Assembly (NCBI RefSeq): GCF_947495205.1
Contig: NZ_CANLXV010000011.1
Span: 60,627 to 124,626, forward strand
Direction: 5' to 3'
Length of the DNA: 64,000 nt
From: an uncultured Polaribacter sp.
GTDB lineage: Bacteria > Bacteroidota > Bacteroidia > Flavobacteriales > Flavobacteriaceae
This document shows positions 1-8,764 of this stretch, piece by piece. Each line of letters starts with the position of its first letter. The first letter of the stretch is position 1. The position numbers and the translations under genes were made by a program. The notes under the pieces are model-generated. The model was not told where the DNA came from. It worked only from the letters and a program-made list of their open reading frames with translations, and ran no database searches.

Positions 1-69
1 TTTATAAATGCTGAGATTCATTCAGTACCTATAAAGGGCAAGTTTAACATCTTCCAAAAGAGGAAATAA
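1..69 (+). CDS. C-terminal end of an unidentified protein (cut by window edge)
   Basis: Frame 1 is open from the first base to a TAA at 67-69 and gives about 22 residues ending in a basic tail (NIFQKRK). A rho-independent terminator begins 12 bases after the stop, which supports a genuine gene end. In this bacterial group the gene before clpP is often trigger factor, but these residues do not look like a trigger factor C-terminus that I recognise, so I leave the product open. Confidence 0.5.
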   Translation, partial: FINAEIHSVPIKGKFNIFQKRK

Positions 70-80
70 CAGAAAACAAA

Positions 81-110
81 AACCTGAATTGTAAAAATTC
101 AGGTTTTTTT
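81..110 (+). terminator. rho-independent terminator upstream of clpP
   Basis: Perfect 10-bp stem AACCTGAATT (81-90) / AATTCAGGTT (96-105), loop GTAAA, then five more T. It closes the transcript of the gene ending at 69 and separates it from clpP. Confidence 0.85.
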
Positions 111-146
111 AGCAATATCACTTAAAACAGTCAAAAAAAATGTTCT

Positions 147-154
147 TATATTTA
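147..154 (+). promoter_or_regulatory. candidate -7 box for clpP
   Basis: TATATTTA matches the Bacteroidetes -7 consensus TAnnTTTG at 7 of 8 positions and lies 28 nt before the clpP ATG. No clear -33 TTTG is seen. Confidence 0.45.
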
Positions 155-182
155 CAGAACAAATTTTAAAAGAAACACAGAA

Positions 183-842
183 ATGGATTACGGAAAAGAG
201 TTTGAAAAATACGCAACAAAACATCACGGAATAAGCAGCACTAGTTATACAAAAATTACCAGTAGCTTAACGCCATATATTATGGAAGAGCGTCAAATGA
301 ACATCACACAAATGGATGTTTTTTCACGTTTAATGATGGATAGAATTATATTTTTAGGAACAGGTATAAATGACCAAGTTGCCAACATCATTCAAGCACA
401 ATTATTATTTTTAGAAAGTGTAGATGCTAATAAAGACATTTCAATTTACATTAATTCTCCAGGAGGTGGCGTTTATGCAGGTTTAGGTATTTATGATACA
501 ATGCAGTTTATAAAACCAGACGTAGCAACAATTTGTACAGGTATGGCAGCCTCAATGGGTGCAGTATTAATGTGTGCAGGTCAAAAAGGAAAACGTTCTG
601 CTTTACCACATTCTAGAATTATGATTCACCAACCTTTAGGCGGCGCACAAGGGCAAGCATCAGATATAGAAATTACGGCAAGAGAAATCTTAAAGTTAAA
701 AGACGAATTGTATGCAATTATTGCAAGTCACTCAGGACAAACAATAGAAAAAGTACACCAAGACTCTGATAGAGATTACTGGATGAAAGCCAATGAAGCA
801 AAAGAATACGGCATGATTGACGAAATTTTAGCTAGAAAATAA
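183..842 (+). CDS. clpP: ATP-dependent Clp protease proteolytic subunit ClpP
   Basis: Serine peptidase subunit that forms the barrel-shaped degradation chamber of the Clp protease and works with the unfoldase ClpX encoded next. At 219 aa it has the usual family length. The catalytic triad is visible: Ser124 in TGMAASMGA, His149 in [10 protein letters not shown] and Asp198 in DRDYWM. The NSPGG substrate-binding strand is at 91-95. The N-terminal stretch of about 30 residues before the core resembles the short propeptide of other ClpPs. clpX starts 78 bp downstream on the same strand, so the two are probably cotranscribed. Confidence 0.97.
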   Translation: MDYGKEFEKYATKHHGISSTSYTKITSSLTPYIMEERQMNITQMDVFSRLMMDRIIFLGTGINDQVANIIQAQLLFLESVDANKDISIYINSPGGGVYAGLGIYDTMQFIKPDVATICTGMAASMGAVLMCAGQKGKRSALPHSRIMIHQPLGGAQGQASDIEITAREILKLKDELYAIIASHSGQTIEKVHQDSDRDYWMKANEAKEYGMIDEILARK

Positions 843-851
843 ATTAGTATT

Positions 852-915
852 TAGTTTTTGGTTGATGGTTTTTGGTGCTTAACCAAGAACTACCAACTAA
901 TAACCAAAAACCAAA
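852..915. repeat. imperfect inverted repeat in the clpP-clpX spacer
   Basis: The spacer is built from GGTTTTTGG-like units on the left (TTTTTGGTTGATGG) and CCAAAAACC-like units on the right (AATAACCAAAAACC), giving an imperfect hairpin. The ATCAACC/GGTTGAT word also makes up the tandem repeat at 55490-55524, which suggests a dispersed family rather than a gene-specific control site. Confidence 0.45.
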
Positions 916-920
916 TAAAA

Positions 921-2156
921 ATGTCAAAAGAAGAAAATTTAGAGTGTTCGTTTTGCGGACGAAAAAAAGCAGAAACAGACCTGTTAATAGCAGGTATGGA
1001 TGCTCATATTTGCGACAAGTGTATAGAGCAAGCTCATGGTATTGTAGAAGAAGAAATTACAGAAGCAAAAACCAGCAGCTTATCTAAAGACTTAACGCTT
1101 AAAAAGCCAAAAGAAATTAAAAATTTCTTAGACCAATATATTATTGGGCAAGATGAAACCAAGCGCTCTATGGCAGTTGCAGTATACAATCACTATAAAA
1201 GATTGTTGCAAACAAAAGATGATGATGAGGTTGAAATAGAAAAATCTAATATTGTTTTGGTTGGTGAAACAGGTACAGGAAAAACATTAGTTGCAAAAAC
1301 AATTGCACGTATGTTAAACGTACCATTTTCTATTGTAGATGCTACAGTTTTAACCCAAGCAGGTTATGTAGGAGAAGATGTAGAAAGTATTTTAAGCAGG
1401 TTATTGCAAACTGCAGATTATGATGTAGAAAAAGCACAAAGAGGTATTGTTTTTATAGACGAAATAGATAAAATTGCCAGAAAAGGAGACAATCCATCCA
1501 TTACCAGAGACGTTTCTGGAGAAGGAGTACAACAAGCCTTATTAAAATTATTAGAAGGCACAGTTGTAAATGTTGCACCAAAAGGAGGTAGAAAACACCC
1601 AGAACAAAAATTTGTAGAAGTAGATACTAAAGAAATTTTGTTTATTGCAGGTGGCGCATTTTCAGGAATCGAAAGAATTATTAGCAAGCGTTTAAATATG
1701 CAAGCAGTAGGTTTTGGCGCTTCTTTAGATGAAGATAAGGTAGACGAGGAAAACATGTTACAATATATCATTCCTTCAGACTTAAAATCTTTTGGTTTAA
1801 TACCAGAAATTATAGGTCGTTTGCCAGTTTTAAGTTACATGAATCCCTTAGATGCAAAAACATTAAGAGCCATTTTAACAGAACCTAAAAATTCTATAAT
1901 TAAGCAATATACCAAGCTTTTTAATATGGACGATGTCAATTTCATCATAGAAGAAGAAGCTTTAAATTATATTGTATCCAAAGCAGTAGAATACAAGTTA
2001 GGTGCCAGAGGTTTACGTTCTTTATGTGAAGCTATTTTTACAGATGCTATGTTCGATTTACCAAGTTCAGACGATAAAGAATTTACAGTAACCAAAGAAT
2101 ATGCAGAATCAAAATTAACAAAAAGTGCACTTAAAAAGTTAAGAGCAGCATCTTAA
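921..2156 (+). CDS. clpX: ATP-dependent Clp protease ATP-binding subunit ClpX
   Basis: AAA+ unfoldase that recognises, unfolds and threads substrates into ClpP. The start at 921 (MSKEEN) is chosen because the residues encoded from an upstream ATG at 858 come from the repeat-like spacer and do not belong to the family. The protein is 411 aa. The N-terminal C4 zinc finger has Cys9, Cys12, Cys31 and Cys34. Walker A GETGTGKT is at 115-122, Walker B IVFIDEID has Asp180-Glu181, the pore loop is GYVG at 148-151, and the sensor-2 region contains GARGLR. The ClpP-docking loop reads VGF instead of the common IGF. Confidence 0.97.
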   Translation: MSKEENLECSFCGRKKAETDLLIAGMDAHICDKCIEQAHGIVEEEITEAKTSSLSKDLTLKKPKEIKNFLDQYIIGQDETKRSMAVAVYNHYKRLLQTKDDDEVEIEKSNIVLVGETGTGKTLVAKTIARMLNVPFSIVDATVLTQAGYVGEDVESILSRLLQTADYDVEKAQRGIVFIDEIDKIARKGDNPSITRDVSGEGVQQALLKLLEGTVVNVAPKGGRKHPEQKFVEVDTKEILFIAGGAFSGIERIISKRLNMQAVGFGASLDEDKVDEENMLQYIIPSDLKSFGLIPEIIGRLPVLSYMNPLDAKTLRAILTEPKNSIIKQYTKLFNMDDVNFIIEEEALNYIVSKAVEYKLGARGLRSLCEAIFTDAMFDLPSSDDKEFTVTKEYAESKLTKSALKKLRAAS

Positions 2157-2164
2157 AATGTTTT

Positions 2165-2266
2165 GGGCGTTCCCTTTCAGGTCAGGCTTTCACACTCGCT
2201 TTTTTTGTGAAAAACAAAAAAGAGCTCAAACAATTGCTCAATCCTTAACGCGTATTGCAAACTAAA
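2165..2266. repeat. dispersed palindromic repeat, copy 1 (GGGCGTT...TTAACGC type)
   Basis: Starts GGGCGTTCCC and ends CAATCCTTAACGCG plus TATTGCAAACTAAA. The outer GCGTT/AACGC words are inverted, and the centre is a hairpin (GCTTTTTTTG...CAAAAAAGAGC). A second copy at 19056-19157 has the same order of blocks, and part of a third is at 63943-64000. It encodes no protein. Such elements are common between flavobacterial genes, and this one sits between clpX and dnaG. Confidence 0.7.
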
Positions 2267-2299
2267 AAAGGAAGTTCGTAAAAAAATGGAATGTATTCA

Positions 2300-2333
2300 A
2301 ACCTCACAGATTTTTAAAACTTGTGAGGTTTTT
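2300..2333 (+). terminator. terminator-like hairpin linked to the repeat
   Basis: AACCTCACA (2300-2308) pairs with TGTGAGGTT (2322-2330), followed by a short T run. Almost the same hairpin (CTCACAG, ATTTTTAAAA loop) follows the second repeat copy at 19201-19237, so the hairpin travels with the repeat or is part of it. Here it could end the clpX transcript. Confidence 0.6.
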
Positions 2334-2372
2334 CATCATAAAAAACAAATAAAAAAATAAGCTTGTAATTAT

Positions 2373-2380
2373 TATATTTG
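2373..2380 (+). promoter_or_regulatory. -7 box for dnaG
   Basis: TATATTTG is a perfect TAnnTTTG match, 28 nt before the dnaG ATG. No good TTTG is found 19 nt upstream. Confidence 0.55.
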
Positions 2381-2408
2381 TTTCACTTTCAAACTAAAAT
2401 CATTAAAA

Positions 2409-4424
2409 ATGATATCTAGAAGTACCATAGACCGTGTTTTTGAAACTGCAAGAGTAGAAGAGGTTATTGGTGAATTTGTACAACTTAAAAAAGCAGGAAG
2501 TAACTTTAAAGGTTTAAGTCCGTTTGTAGACGAAAAATCACCATCTTTTATGGTATCTCCAGTAAAACAAATCTGGAAAGATTTTTCTACAGGAAAAGGT
2601 GGTAATGCCATTTCTTTTTTAATGGAACATGAACATTATTCGTATCCAGAAGCCATAAAATGGTTGGCAAAAAAGTACAATATAGAAATTGAAGAAACAG
2701 AACAATCATCTGAAGAAAAACAACAGATGAATGAAAGAGAAAGTATGTTTTTGGTATCTAAATTTGCCAAAGACTACTTTCATGAAACCATGCTAAATAC
2801 CAATAAAGGTAAAGCAATAGGACTTTCTTATTTTAAAGAGCGTGGTTTTAGAGATGATACTATTAAAACCTTTGAGCTTGGTTATTGTTTAGATGAGTGG
2901 GATGGTTTTACTAAAGCAGCACTCTTAAAAGGCTACGATTTAAAATACATGGCTGCCACAGGTTTAACTATTGTAAAAGAAAACAGACAATTTGATAGAT
3001 TTAAAGGGCGTGTAATGTTTCCTATACATTCTATGTCTGGTAGAATTTTAGGTTTTGGAGGTAGAATTTTAACAGCAGATAAAAAAGTAGCAAAATATTT
3101 AAATTCACCAGAAAGCGATATATATCATAAAAGTAAAATCTTATATGGTTTGTATCAAGCTAAAAAAGAAATAGCAAAACAAGACAATTGTTATTTGGTA
3201 GAAGGTTATACAGATGTTATTTCATTTCATCAATCTGGTGTAGAAAATGTTGTGGCCTCTTCTGGTACAGCATTAACTTCAGACCAAATAAGGTTGGTAA
3301 ACAGACTTACCAAAAACATTACAGTTCTTTTTGATGGAGATGCAGCAGGAATTAGAGCTTCCATTCGTGGAATCGATTTAATTTTAGAGCAAGGCATGAA
3401 TGTTAGAGTAGTGCAATTTCCTGATGGAGAAGATCCAGATAGTTTTGCAAAGGCACATTCTACAGAAGAATTAAAAAGTCATTTAAAAGACAATGCGCAA
3501 GATTTTATCAATTTTAAAGTTTCACTGTTATTAAAAGAGTCTAATAATGATCCTATAAAAAAGGCAGGAGTAATTAGAGATATTGTTACTAGCATTGCTA
3601 AAATTCCAGACGGTATAAAACGTGAGGTTTATATACAAGAGTGTTCTCGTATTTTAGAAATATCTGAGCGTGTTTTGTTTAGTGAGTTGGCTCAAATAAT
3701 ATCAAAAGGAGCGTTAGAAAAAAATAAAGCTAAGAAAAAACAAAATTTTTCTGCTCAACAAGACCCCAATGAGCCACCACCAGAATATTTTATGGCTCAA
3801 GAACAAGCGCAAATGGGTTTGGTAAAAGGTGGGCCAGTATCAACAGAAAAAATAGATCAACTTTCTATTCTAGAGAAAGAAATTATAAGGTTATTACTGC
3901 TTTTTGGTAATGAAGATGTAGAGTTTATAGAAGAAATAGAAAATATAGACGAAAATGATAGGATAATAGTAACCAACAGAAAATACAACAATAAAGTATC
4001 TGCAGAAATTTACGTGCATTTACAAGATGATGAAATTGAATTTACCAATCCTGTTTTTCAAGAAATTTATGTACAGATTATTCATCATTTAAACCAATAT
4101 GAAACTATAAAAATAGACGATTTAATAAATTCTGAAAATAAAGAAATTGCTACACTTGTAACTTCTATTATCATGGAAAAAGAAAATCCTAAAATGCAGC
4201 TGAGTAAATGGGATAGTAAAAATATAGAAGTAAAAACAGATATAGAGGTTTTACAAAAAGCGGTAACAGATGTTGTTTTTAATTTACGAAGAGTGCTAAT
4301 TGATAAATTAGTTACACAAGCTTTAGTACAAGGAAAGGAGTATACCACAGAAGAAAAGGAGGATATTATGAAATACAATTCTTTGAGAATTAAACTCTCA
4401 GAGAAATTAAAAAGAGTGGTATAA
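2409..4424 (+). CDS. dnaG: DNA primase DnaG, with all N-terminal zinc ligands replaced
   Basis: Makes RNA primers for replication together with the replicative helicase. The 671-aa protein has the normal DnaG order: N-terminal zinc-ribbon-like domain (about 1-90), RNA polymerase core, Toprim with Glu265 and the Asp309-x-Asp311 pair (FDGDAAG), and a C-terminal helicase-binding region. In the zinc ribbon the context is conserved (KGLSPF...EKSPSFMVSP...GKGGN), but the Cys, His, Cys, Cys ligand positions are Ser37, Val40, Asp58 and Thr61, so no zinc can be held there. I believe this also occurs in other Flavobacteriia. The reading frame is intact and Toprim is complete, so the gene looks functional. 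Confidence 0.95.
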   Translation: MISRSTIDRVFETARVEEVIGEFVQLKKAGSNFKGLSPFVDEKSPSFMVSPVKQIWKDFSTGKGGNAISFLMEHEHYSYPEAIKWLAKKYNIEIEETEQSSEEKQQMNERESMFLVSKFAKDYFHETMLNTNKGKAIGLSYFKERGFRDDTIKTFELGYCLDEWDGFTKAALLKGYDLKYMAATGLTIVKENRQFDRFKGRVMFPIHSMSGRILGFGGRILTADKKVAKYLNSPESDIYHKSKILYGLYQAKKEIAKQDNCYLVEGYTDVISFHQSGVENVVASSGTALTSDQIRLVNRLTKNITVLFDGDAAGIRASIRGIDLILEQGMNVRVVQFPDGEDPDSFAKAHSTEELKSHLKDNAQDFINFKVSLLLKESNNDPIKKAGVIRDIVTSIAKIPDGIKREVYIQECSRILEISERVLFSELAQIISKGALEKNKAKKKQNFSAQQDPNEPPPEYFMAQEQAQMGLVKGGPVSTEKIDQLSILEKEIIRLLLLFGNEDVEFIEEIENIDENDRIIVTNRKYNNKVSAEIYVHLQDDEIEFTNPVFQEIYVQIIHHLNQYETIKIDDLINSENKEIATLVTSIIMEKENPKMQLSKWDSKNIEVKTDIEVLQKAVTDVVFNLRRVLIDKLVTQALVQGKEYTTEEKEDIMKYNSLRIKLSEKLKRVV

Positions 4425-4754
4425 TTTATAAATTCTTAATATTAAGTCTATAAAATTATGAATGTTAATTTTTATTACTTCTATTTATTATATTCATAAA
4501 AATTGGCTAATCTATACATATTCAGTGTGGTTAACTTTTTTTTTTATACATTTACATTAACAAAAGAAGTGTTTTAAAGTATTAAAAGTTAAATTTTGTT
4601 GATGTTTTTAAGTATGTAGTAGCGTTTAAATAACCCGTTTTTTGCCTTTAGTTAATAATAAAAGTAAAAACAGGTATTTTCCCCTGTATAGTTTTTAAGC
4701 CCAAAAATTGATTTTTTGTATATTGCACATGTTAAAAAGAAAAATAAAATCACT

Positions 4755-4886
4755 ATGAAAAAATTACTACAAATTCTAAAAATTGTTCAGTTGTTTATTT
4801 TTTTACCTTTTGAGATCTCTAACGGATCAAAAAGAAGAGCTTATATGAGGATAAAAAAAATGATGCTTGCTGCCAATTTATTGTAA
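4755..4886 (+). CDS. possible 43-residue basic, hydrophobic peptide
   Basis: This ATG-initiated frame encodes a lysine-rich start, a hydrophobic stretch (IVQLFIFLPF) and a basic C-terminal half with KRRAY and RIKKMM. It is the only plausible frame in the 520-bp gap after dnaG and is closed by a strong terminator at 4915-4948. A TATATTGC box at about 4719-4726 could serve as its promoter. No family is recognised. It could be a single-pass small membrane protein or chance. Confidence 0.3.
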   Translation: MKKLLQILKIVQLFIFLPFEISNGSKRRAYMRIKKMMLAANLL

Positions 4887-4914
4887 ATCGAAAGAAATTT
4901 TTTAATCAAACAAA

Positions 4915-4948
4915 AATCCCATAAATTATTATTTATGGGATTTTTTTT
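4915..4948. terminator. bidirectional terminator between small ORF and nadE
   Basis: Perfect 12-bp stem AATCCCATAAAT (4915-4926) / ATTTATGGGATT (4931-4942), with A residues before it and eight T after it. It serves the plus-strand transcript and, on the other strand, the end of nadE. Confidence 0.85.
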
Positions 4949-5735
4949 ATTTTAGATTTTCTGGTATTTCGCAAACAGGTATGGGTACCATTTTATGTTG
5001 ATTAATTCGGTTTAATCTTTCATAAATTATAAAAACTTCTTTTTCTCTGCCTTTAAAATTCGTTTCGTTTTTACCAGCATCTTGCATTTTCATAGCCCAT
5101 TCCAATTCGTCATAAGATGCACCAATTTGGTCTTCATCTGTTCTGCTATCACCAAAAAGTCCATCTGTAGGCGCTGCTGTTTGTATTGCTTTTGGCACCT
5201 TTAAAAAAGCTGCTAGTTCATAAACTTCAGATTTCATTAAATCTGCAATAGGGCTTAAATCTACACCACCATCACCATATTTGGTATAAAAACCAACACC
5301 AAAATCTTCTACTTTATTCCCTGTTCCTGCAACTAGAGCACTATTAATTCCAGCCAAATAGTATAAGGTGGTCATTCTAATTCTTGCTCTAGTATTTGCT
5401 AAAGATAAATCTACTTTTGCTTTATCTTCTATTTTAGGTATAGCCAATTTCAATTGTTCAAAAGTAGCTGTTAAATCTACGCGTGTTTCAGTAACATTAG
5501 TAAAGCGTGCTTTTAATTGTTTAATATGTTCTTCTGCTCTAGAAACTTGACTTTCTGCTTGGTGAATAGGCATTTCTACACATAGTGTTGGTAACCCTGT
5601 TTTAGCACACAAGGTAGAGGTTAGTGCAGAATCAATTCCGCCAGAAACACCTACAACAAAACCTGTTACTTTTGCGTTTTCTGCATATGTTTTTAGCCAA
5701 TTTATAATATGTTTTGCAACTGCTTCAGTTTTCAT
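4947..5735 (-). CDS. nadE: NAD(+) synthase, ammonia-dependent type
   Basis: Last step of NAD biosynthesis: amidation of deamido-NAD with ATP. The 262-aa protein has the ATP pyrophosphatase P-loop SGGIDS at 31-36 and the later family segments GTGNKVEDFGVGFYTKYGDGGVD and PTDGLFGDSRTDEDQIG. There is no glutamine amidotransferase domain, so ammonia rather than glutamine is expected to be the donor. It is divergent from gldB with a 58-bp spacer. The same nadE-gldB-gldC neighbourhood is familiar from gliding flavobacteria. Confidence 0.95.
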   Translation of the reverse strand: MKTEAVAKHIINWLKTYAENAKVTGFVVGVSGGIDSALTSTLCAKTGLPTLCVEMPIHQAESQVSRAEEHIKQLKARFTNVTETRVDLTATFEQLKLAIPKIEDKAKVDLSLANTRARIRMTTLYYLAGINSALVAGTGNKVEDFGVGFYTKYGDGGVDLSPIADLMKSEVYELAAFLKVPKAIQTAAPTDGLFGDSRTDEDQIGASYDELEWAMKMQDAGKNETNFKGREKEVFIIYERLNRINQHKMVPIPVCEIPENLK

Positions 5736-5793
5736 GAAATAAACTATTTTAGTATTTTTAACGTTTTAATTCTATTACTAAGATACAAATTTT

Positions 5794-6753
5794 ATGAGAT
5801 TTTTTATAATGTTTTTAATGGTTTTCTTTTGTTTTTATTCTTGTAAAAAAGAAAAGAGTTTCACCGTAGATATTTCTGGTATTGATGGTTCTTTTAATTT
5901 AAGTAGGTTTGATGTTGATTTTTATAGAGCTAAACAAAAGGATTTGTTAAAATTAAAAGCAAAATATCCCTATTTTTTTCCTGAAAGTATGTTAGATAGT
6001 ATTTCTATCGCTAAAATGAAAGATAAAGATGAACAAGAATTGTTTTTGGAAACTCAGAAGATTTACAAAGATTTTACGGATCAGAAAATTAAACTAAGTT
6101 CTTTGTTTAAACATATAAGATATTATAATCCAAAGTTTAAACCTCCAAGAGTAGTTACCATTTTAAGTAATGTAGATTATGAGAGTCGTGTTATTCATGC
6201 AGATAGCCTTTTGCTAATTTCTTTAGATGTTTTTTTAGGAAAAGAACATACTTTTTATAACGATTACCCTAAATATATTAAGCAAAACAACACAAAAGAA
6301 CATTTAATTGTTGATGTTGCAAAAGTGTTTATTGAAGAGCAATTACAGCCAAAGGTTAACCGATCTTTTATCAGTAAAATGATTTACGAAGGAAAAAAAA
6401 TGTACCTATTAGACCTTTATTTACCAGAAGTTAAAGATGTTATTAAATTTGGAACAACCGATGATAAATTTAATTGGGCATTATCTAATGAAGAGCAAAT
6501 TTGGAGCTATTTTATTCAAAAAGAATTGTTGTTTAGTACAGATACTAAATTAAATAGTAGGTTTTTAGAAACAGCGCCTTTTTCTAAGTTTTATATGAAA
6601 CAAGATGACTTGTCTCCTGGTAAAATTGGGGTTTGGGTTGGTTGGCAAATTGTGCGTTCTTTTATGAAACATAATGATGTATCTTTGCAAGAATTAATTA
6701 AAATAAACGAAACAGATTTGTTTTCTAAATCTAAGTATAAACCAAGAAAGTAA
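5794..6753 (+). CDS. gldB: gliding motility lipoprotein GldB
   Basis: Lipoprotein needed for gliding in Flavobacteriia. The 319-aa product begins with a hydrophobic signal and lipobox FYSC with Cys17 as the lipidation site, followed by KKEKSF. The body matches GldB in length and in segments such as FNLSRFDVDFYRA. gldC follows after 5 bp, which is the conserved gldB-gldC pair. Its biochemical role is not known. It is linked genetically to the gliding and type IX secretion machinery, which fits the type IX substrate at 35.4-39.1 kb. Confidence 0.93.
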   Translation: MRFFIMFLMVFFCFYSCKKEKSFTVDISGIDGSFNLSRFDVDFYRAKQKDLLKLKAKYPYFFPESMLDSISIAKMKDKDEQELFLETQKIYKDFTDQKIKLSSLFKHIRYYNPKFKPPRVVTILSNVDYESRVIHADSLLLISLDVFLGKEHTFYNDYPKYIKQNNTKEHLIVDVAKVFIEEQLQPKVNRSFISKMIYEGKKMYLLDLYLPEVKDVIKFGTTDDKFNWALSNEEQIWSYFIQKELLFSTDTKLNSRFLETAPFSKFYMKQDDLSPGKIGVWVGWQIVRSFMKHNDVSLQELIKINETDLFSKSKYKPRK

Positions 6754-6758
6754 AGAAA

Positions 6759-7094
6759 ATGGCAGTTAAGCACCAATCAGAAATAAAAATAAATATCGGG
6801 TTAGACGAAAATAAAATACCAGAAGAAATTTCTTGGGAGGCTAAAGATGGTGGTATCAATAATGAAGCTTCTAAAGCAGTAATGTTATCTGTTTGGGATC
6901 ATAAAAAGAAAGATACCTTACGTATGGATTTATGGACTAAAGATATGCCAGTAGATGAAATGAAACAATTTTATCATCAAACATTAGTTTCTATGGCAGA
7001 TAGTTTTCAACGTGCAACAGATGATCAAAAAATGAGTGCAACTATGCGCGATTTTTGTGATTATTTTGCAGAGAAGTTAGAGCTGAAGAAATAA
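6759..7094 (+). CDS. gldC: gliding motility protein GldC
   Basis: 111-aa soluble protein, the usual GldC size, with the characteristic start MAVKHQSEIKI and the segment LDENKIPEEISWEAKDGG. It is directly downstream of gldB and clearly cotranscribed. No signal peptide or membrane segment is seen. The known role is accessory to gliding motility, with the mechanism unresolved. Confidence 0.93.
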   Translation: MAVKHQSEIKINIGLDENKIPEEISWEAKDGGINNEASKAVMLSVWDHKKKDTLRMDLWTKDMPVDEMKQFYHQTLVSMADSFQRATDDQKMSATMRDFCDYFAEKLELKK

Positions 7095-7152
7095 AAAAGG
7101 AGTTGGTCTATTATATATTTCAAGTTTAAACTTTAAGTTTAACTTAAAAAAA

Positions 7153-7187
7153 AAGAACGTATGTAATAAAACATACGTTCTTTTTTA
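7153..7187. terminator. bidirectional terminator between gldC and the OmpA-family gene
   Basis: Perfect 12-bp stem AAGAACGTATGT (7153-7164) / ACATACGTTCTT (7171-7182), loop AATAAA, A run before and T run after. It sits between converging genes. Confidence 0.9.
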
Positions 7188-7206
7188 TTTATTAAAATTC
7201 TTTATT

Positions 7207-8685
7207 TTATTCTAAAGAATTAGTTGGTTTAATTTCAACCCTTCTGTTTAATTGTCTACCACCAGCATTTTCATTTGAGAATTTTGGTCTAGATTCTCCA
7301 AAACCTTTCGCTTCTAATCTGCTTTGATCAATACCTTCTTTTATCATGTATTTTCTAACAGCATTAGCTCTTCTTTGAGATAAGTAAAGGTTATATCTAT
7401 CACTGTTTCTATCATCTGTATGACCTTCTATCCTAAATCTAACCTCTGGTACTTTTTTCATTAAGGCAATAATTTTATCAATATTTGCAAAAGAAATATT
7501 TTGAATTTTATCACTGTTTGTTTCAAAATAGATACTTGCAGCTAACAATGAGATTTCATTACTTACAGTTTTACCTGTTGGAGCAGCTATTTTCTGTTCA
7601 GGACAACCTCTGTTTTCCAATATTCCTGGAGTTGCTGGACATAAATCTTGGTCATCCATAATTCCATCACCATCAGAATCAATATTAAGAGGACAACCTT
7701 CATTAGATTCTGGTCCAAAAACTAAAGGACATTTATCTAAATAATCTGGAATTCCATCTTTATCTGAGTCTACAGCTTTACCATTTCCATATACCATAAC
7801 ACCTGGAGGTGTATTAGGTTCTACATCTAGCTCATCCATAACACCGTCTTTATCGGTATCAACAATTTTAAATTTCCCCTGAGCATTTTCGCCTTCATTA
7901 CCCCAAATGGTAAATACTTTCTTTTTACCTAATTTTACCACAACACCAATACTGGTTACAAAAAATGTTTCCCAATCTTGTTTGTTAGAAATTGCTGCAT
8001 CTAAATGGTCTTCATAGTTAAAGTACATACCAGATCTTAATTCTAAATCTACTTTTTTACTAAGTCTTCTTTTAATACCTAATTGCGCAGACAAGTAGAT
8101 AGAGCTCGCCTGGTTTTGACTATCTCTTGCTGGATTAAATCCAAAATCTACCAATTCTCTATCTGGACCGCCATTTAAATTTTTCTCAAAAAGTTGAGAA
8201 TCGTATTGGTGATAACCAACACCAAAGTAACCAGCAGCGTGCCATTTGTAAGCGCTTGTTTGATATAGGTTTGTAAAACTAAATATAAGGTTTAATTCAG
8301 CACCATAAGCAGTACCTTCAAAAAATGTGTTGTCTCTAATTACTGTATTTGGTACATATAAAACTTCGTAAACGTCAGAAAAATATTGTGCACCACCAGA
8401 AATTTGTGAATATGTGGCTTTGAATTCTAAACCTAATAAAGGATTAAACATTTTGTCTACAAAAGCGAATGCTCCAAAATTGTAGAAATTTCCTAAATTC
8501 CCTGTTCCTATAGAGCGTAAATCTCCATGCATTATAAAGTTACTAACTCCTGCACCTACGGCCCAACTGTTACTGTTTTCAAGGTCTATTCTGTTACCGT
8601 AAGTAATCTCATCTGTAGTAAACTGGCTAAAGATTGACGTTGTAAACAAACAACATAAAATGGTTTTTAAAAAAAATCTTCTCAT
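7207..8685 (-). CDS. OmpA-family outer membrane protein with TSP3-type calcium repeats
   Basis: 492 aa. The N-terminal signal peptide ends near FTTSIFSQ. Residues of about 25-260 are a beta-barrel-like region rich in aromatic strands. Several DxDxDG repeats follow (VDTDKDGVMDELD, VDSDKDGIPDYLDKCP, IDSDGDGIMDDQDLCP), typical of thrombospondin type 3 calcium-binding linkers. The C-terminal 110 residues are an OmpA/MotB peptidoglycan-binding domain with the signatures RIEGHTDDR and LSQRRANAVRKY. It probably anchors the outer membrane to the cell wall. It is a single gene between two noncoding spacers. Confidence 0.92.
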   Translation of the reverse strand: MRRFFLKTILCCLFTTSIFSQFTTDEITYGNRIDLENSNSWAVGAGVSNFIMHGDLRSIGTGNLGNFYNFGAFAFVDKMFNPLLGLEFKATYSQISGGAQYFSDVYEVLYVPNTVIRDNTFFEGTAYGAELNLIFSFTNLYQTSAYKWHAAGYFGVGYHQYDSQLFEKNLNGGPDRELVDFGFNPARDSQNQASSIYLSAQLGIKRRLSKKVDLELRSGMYFNYEDHLDAAISNKQDWETFFVTSIGVVVKLGKKKVFTIWGNEGENAQGKFKIVDTDKDGVMDELDVEPNTPPGVMVYGNGKAVDSDKDGIPDYLDKCPLVFGPESNEGCPLNIDSDGDGIMDDQDLCPATPGILENRGCPEQKIAAPTGKTVSNEISLLAASIYFETNSDKIQNISFANIDKIIALMKKVPEVRFRIEGHTDDRNSDRYNLYLSQRRANAVRKYMIKEGIDQSRLEAKGFGESRPKFSNENAGGRQLNRRVEIKPTNSLE

Positions 8686-8764
8686 CGAATAGGTATATAG
8701 TTATTGTTTTTTTAATAAACTTATGGGGGAGAAAATTAATGTTAGCAAAAGTATAATTTTTTTT

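Noticed and set aside
858..920. Upstream ATG extending clpX by 21 residues
   Set aside because: The extension is encoded by repeat-like spacer and has no ClpX similarity; MSKEEN at 921 fits the family.
1418..1771. Minus-strand ORF of 117 codons within clpX
   Set aside because: Antisense of a highly conserved gene with no family features.
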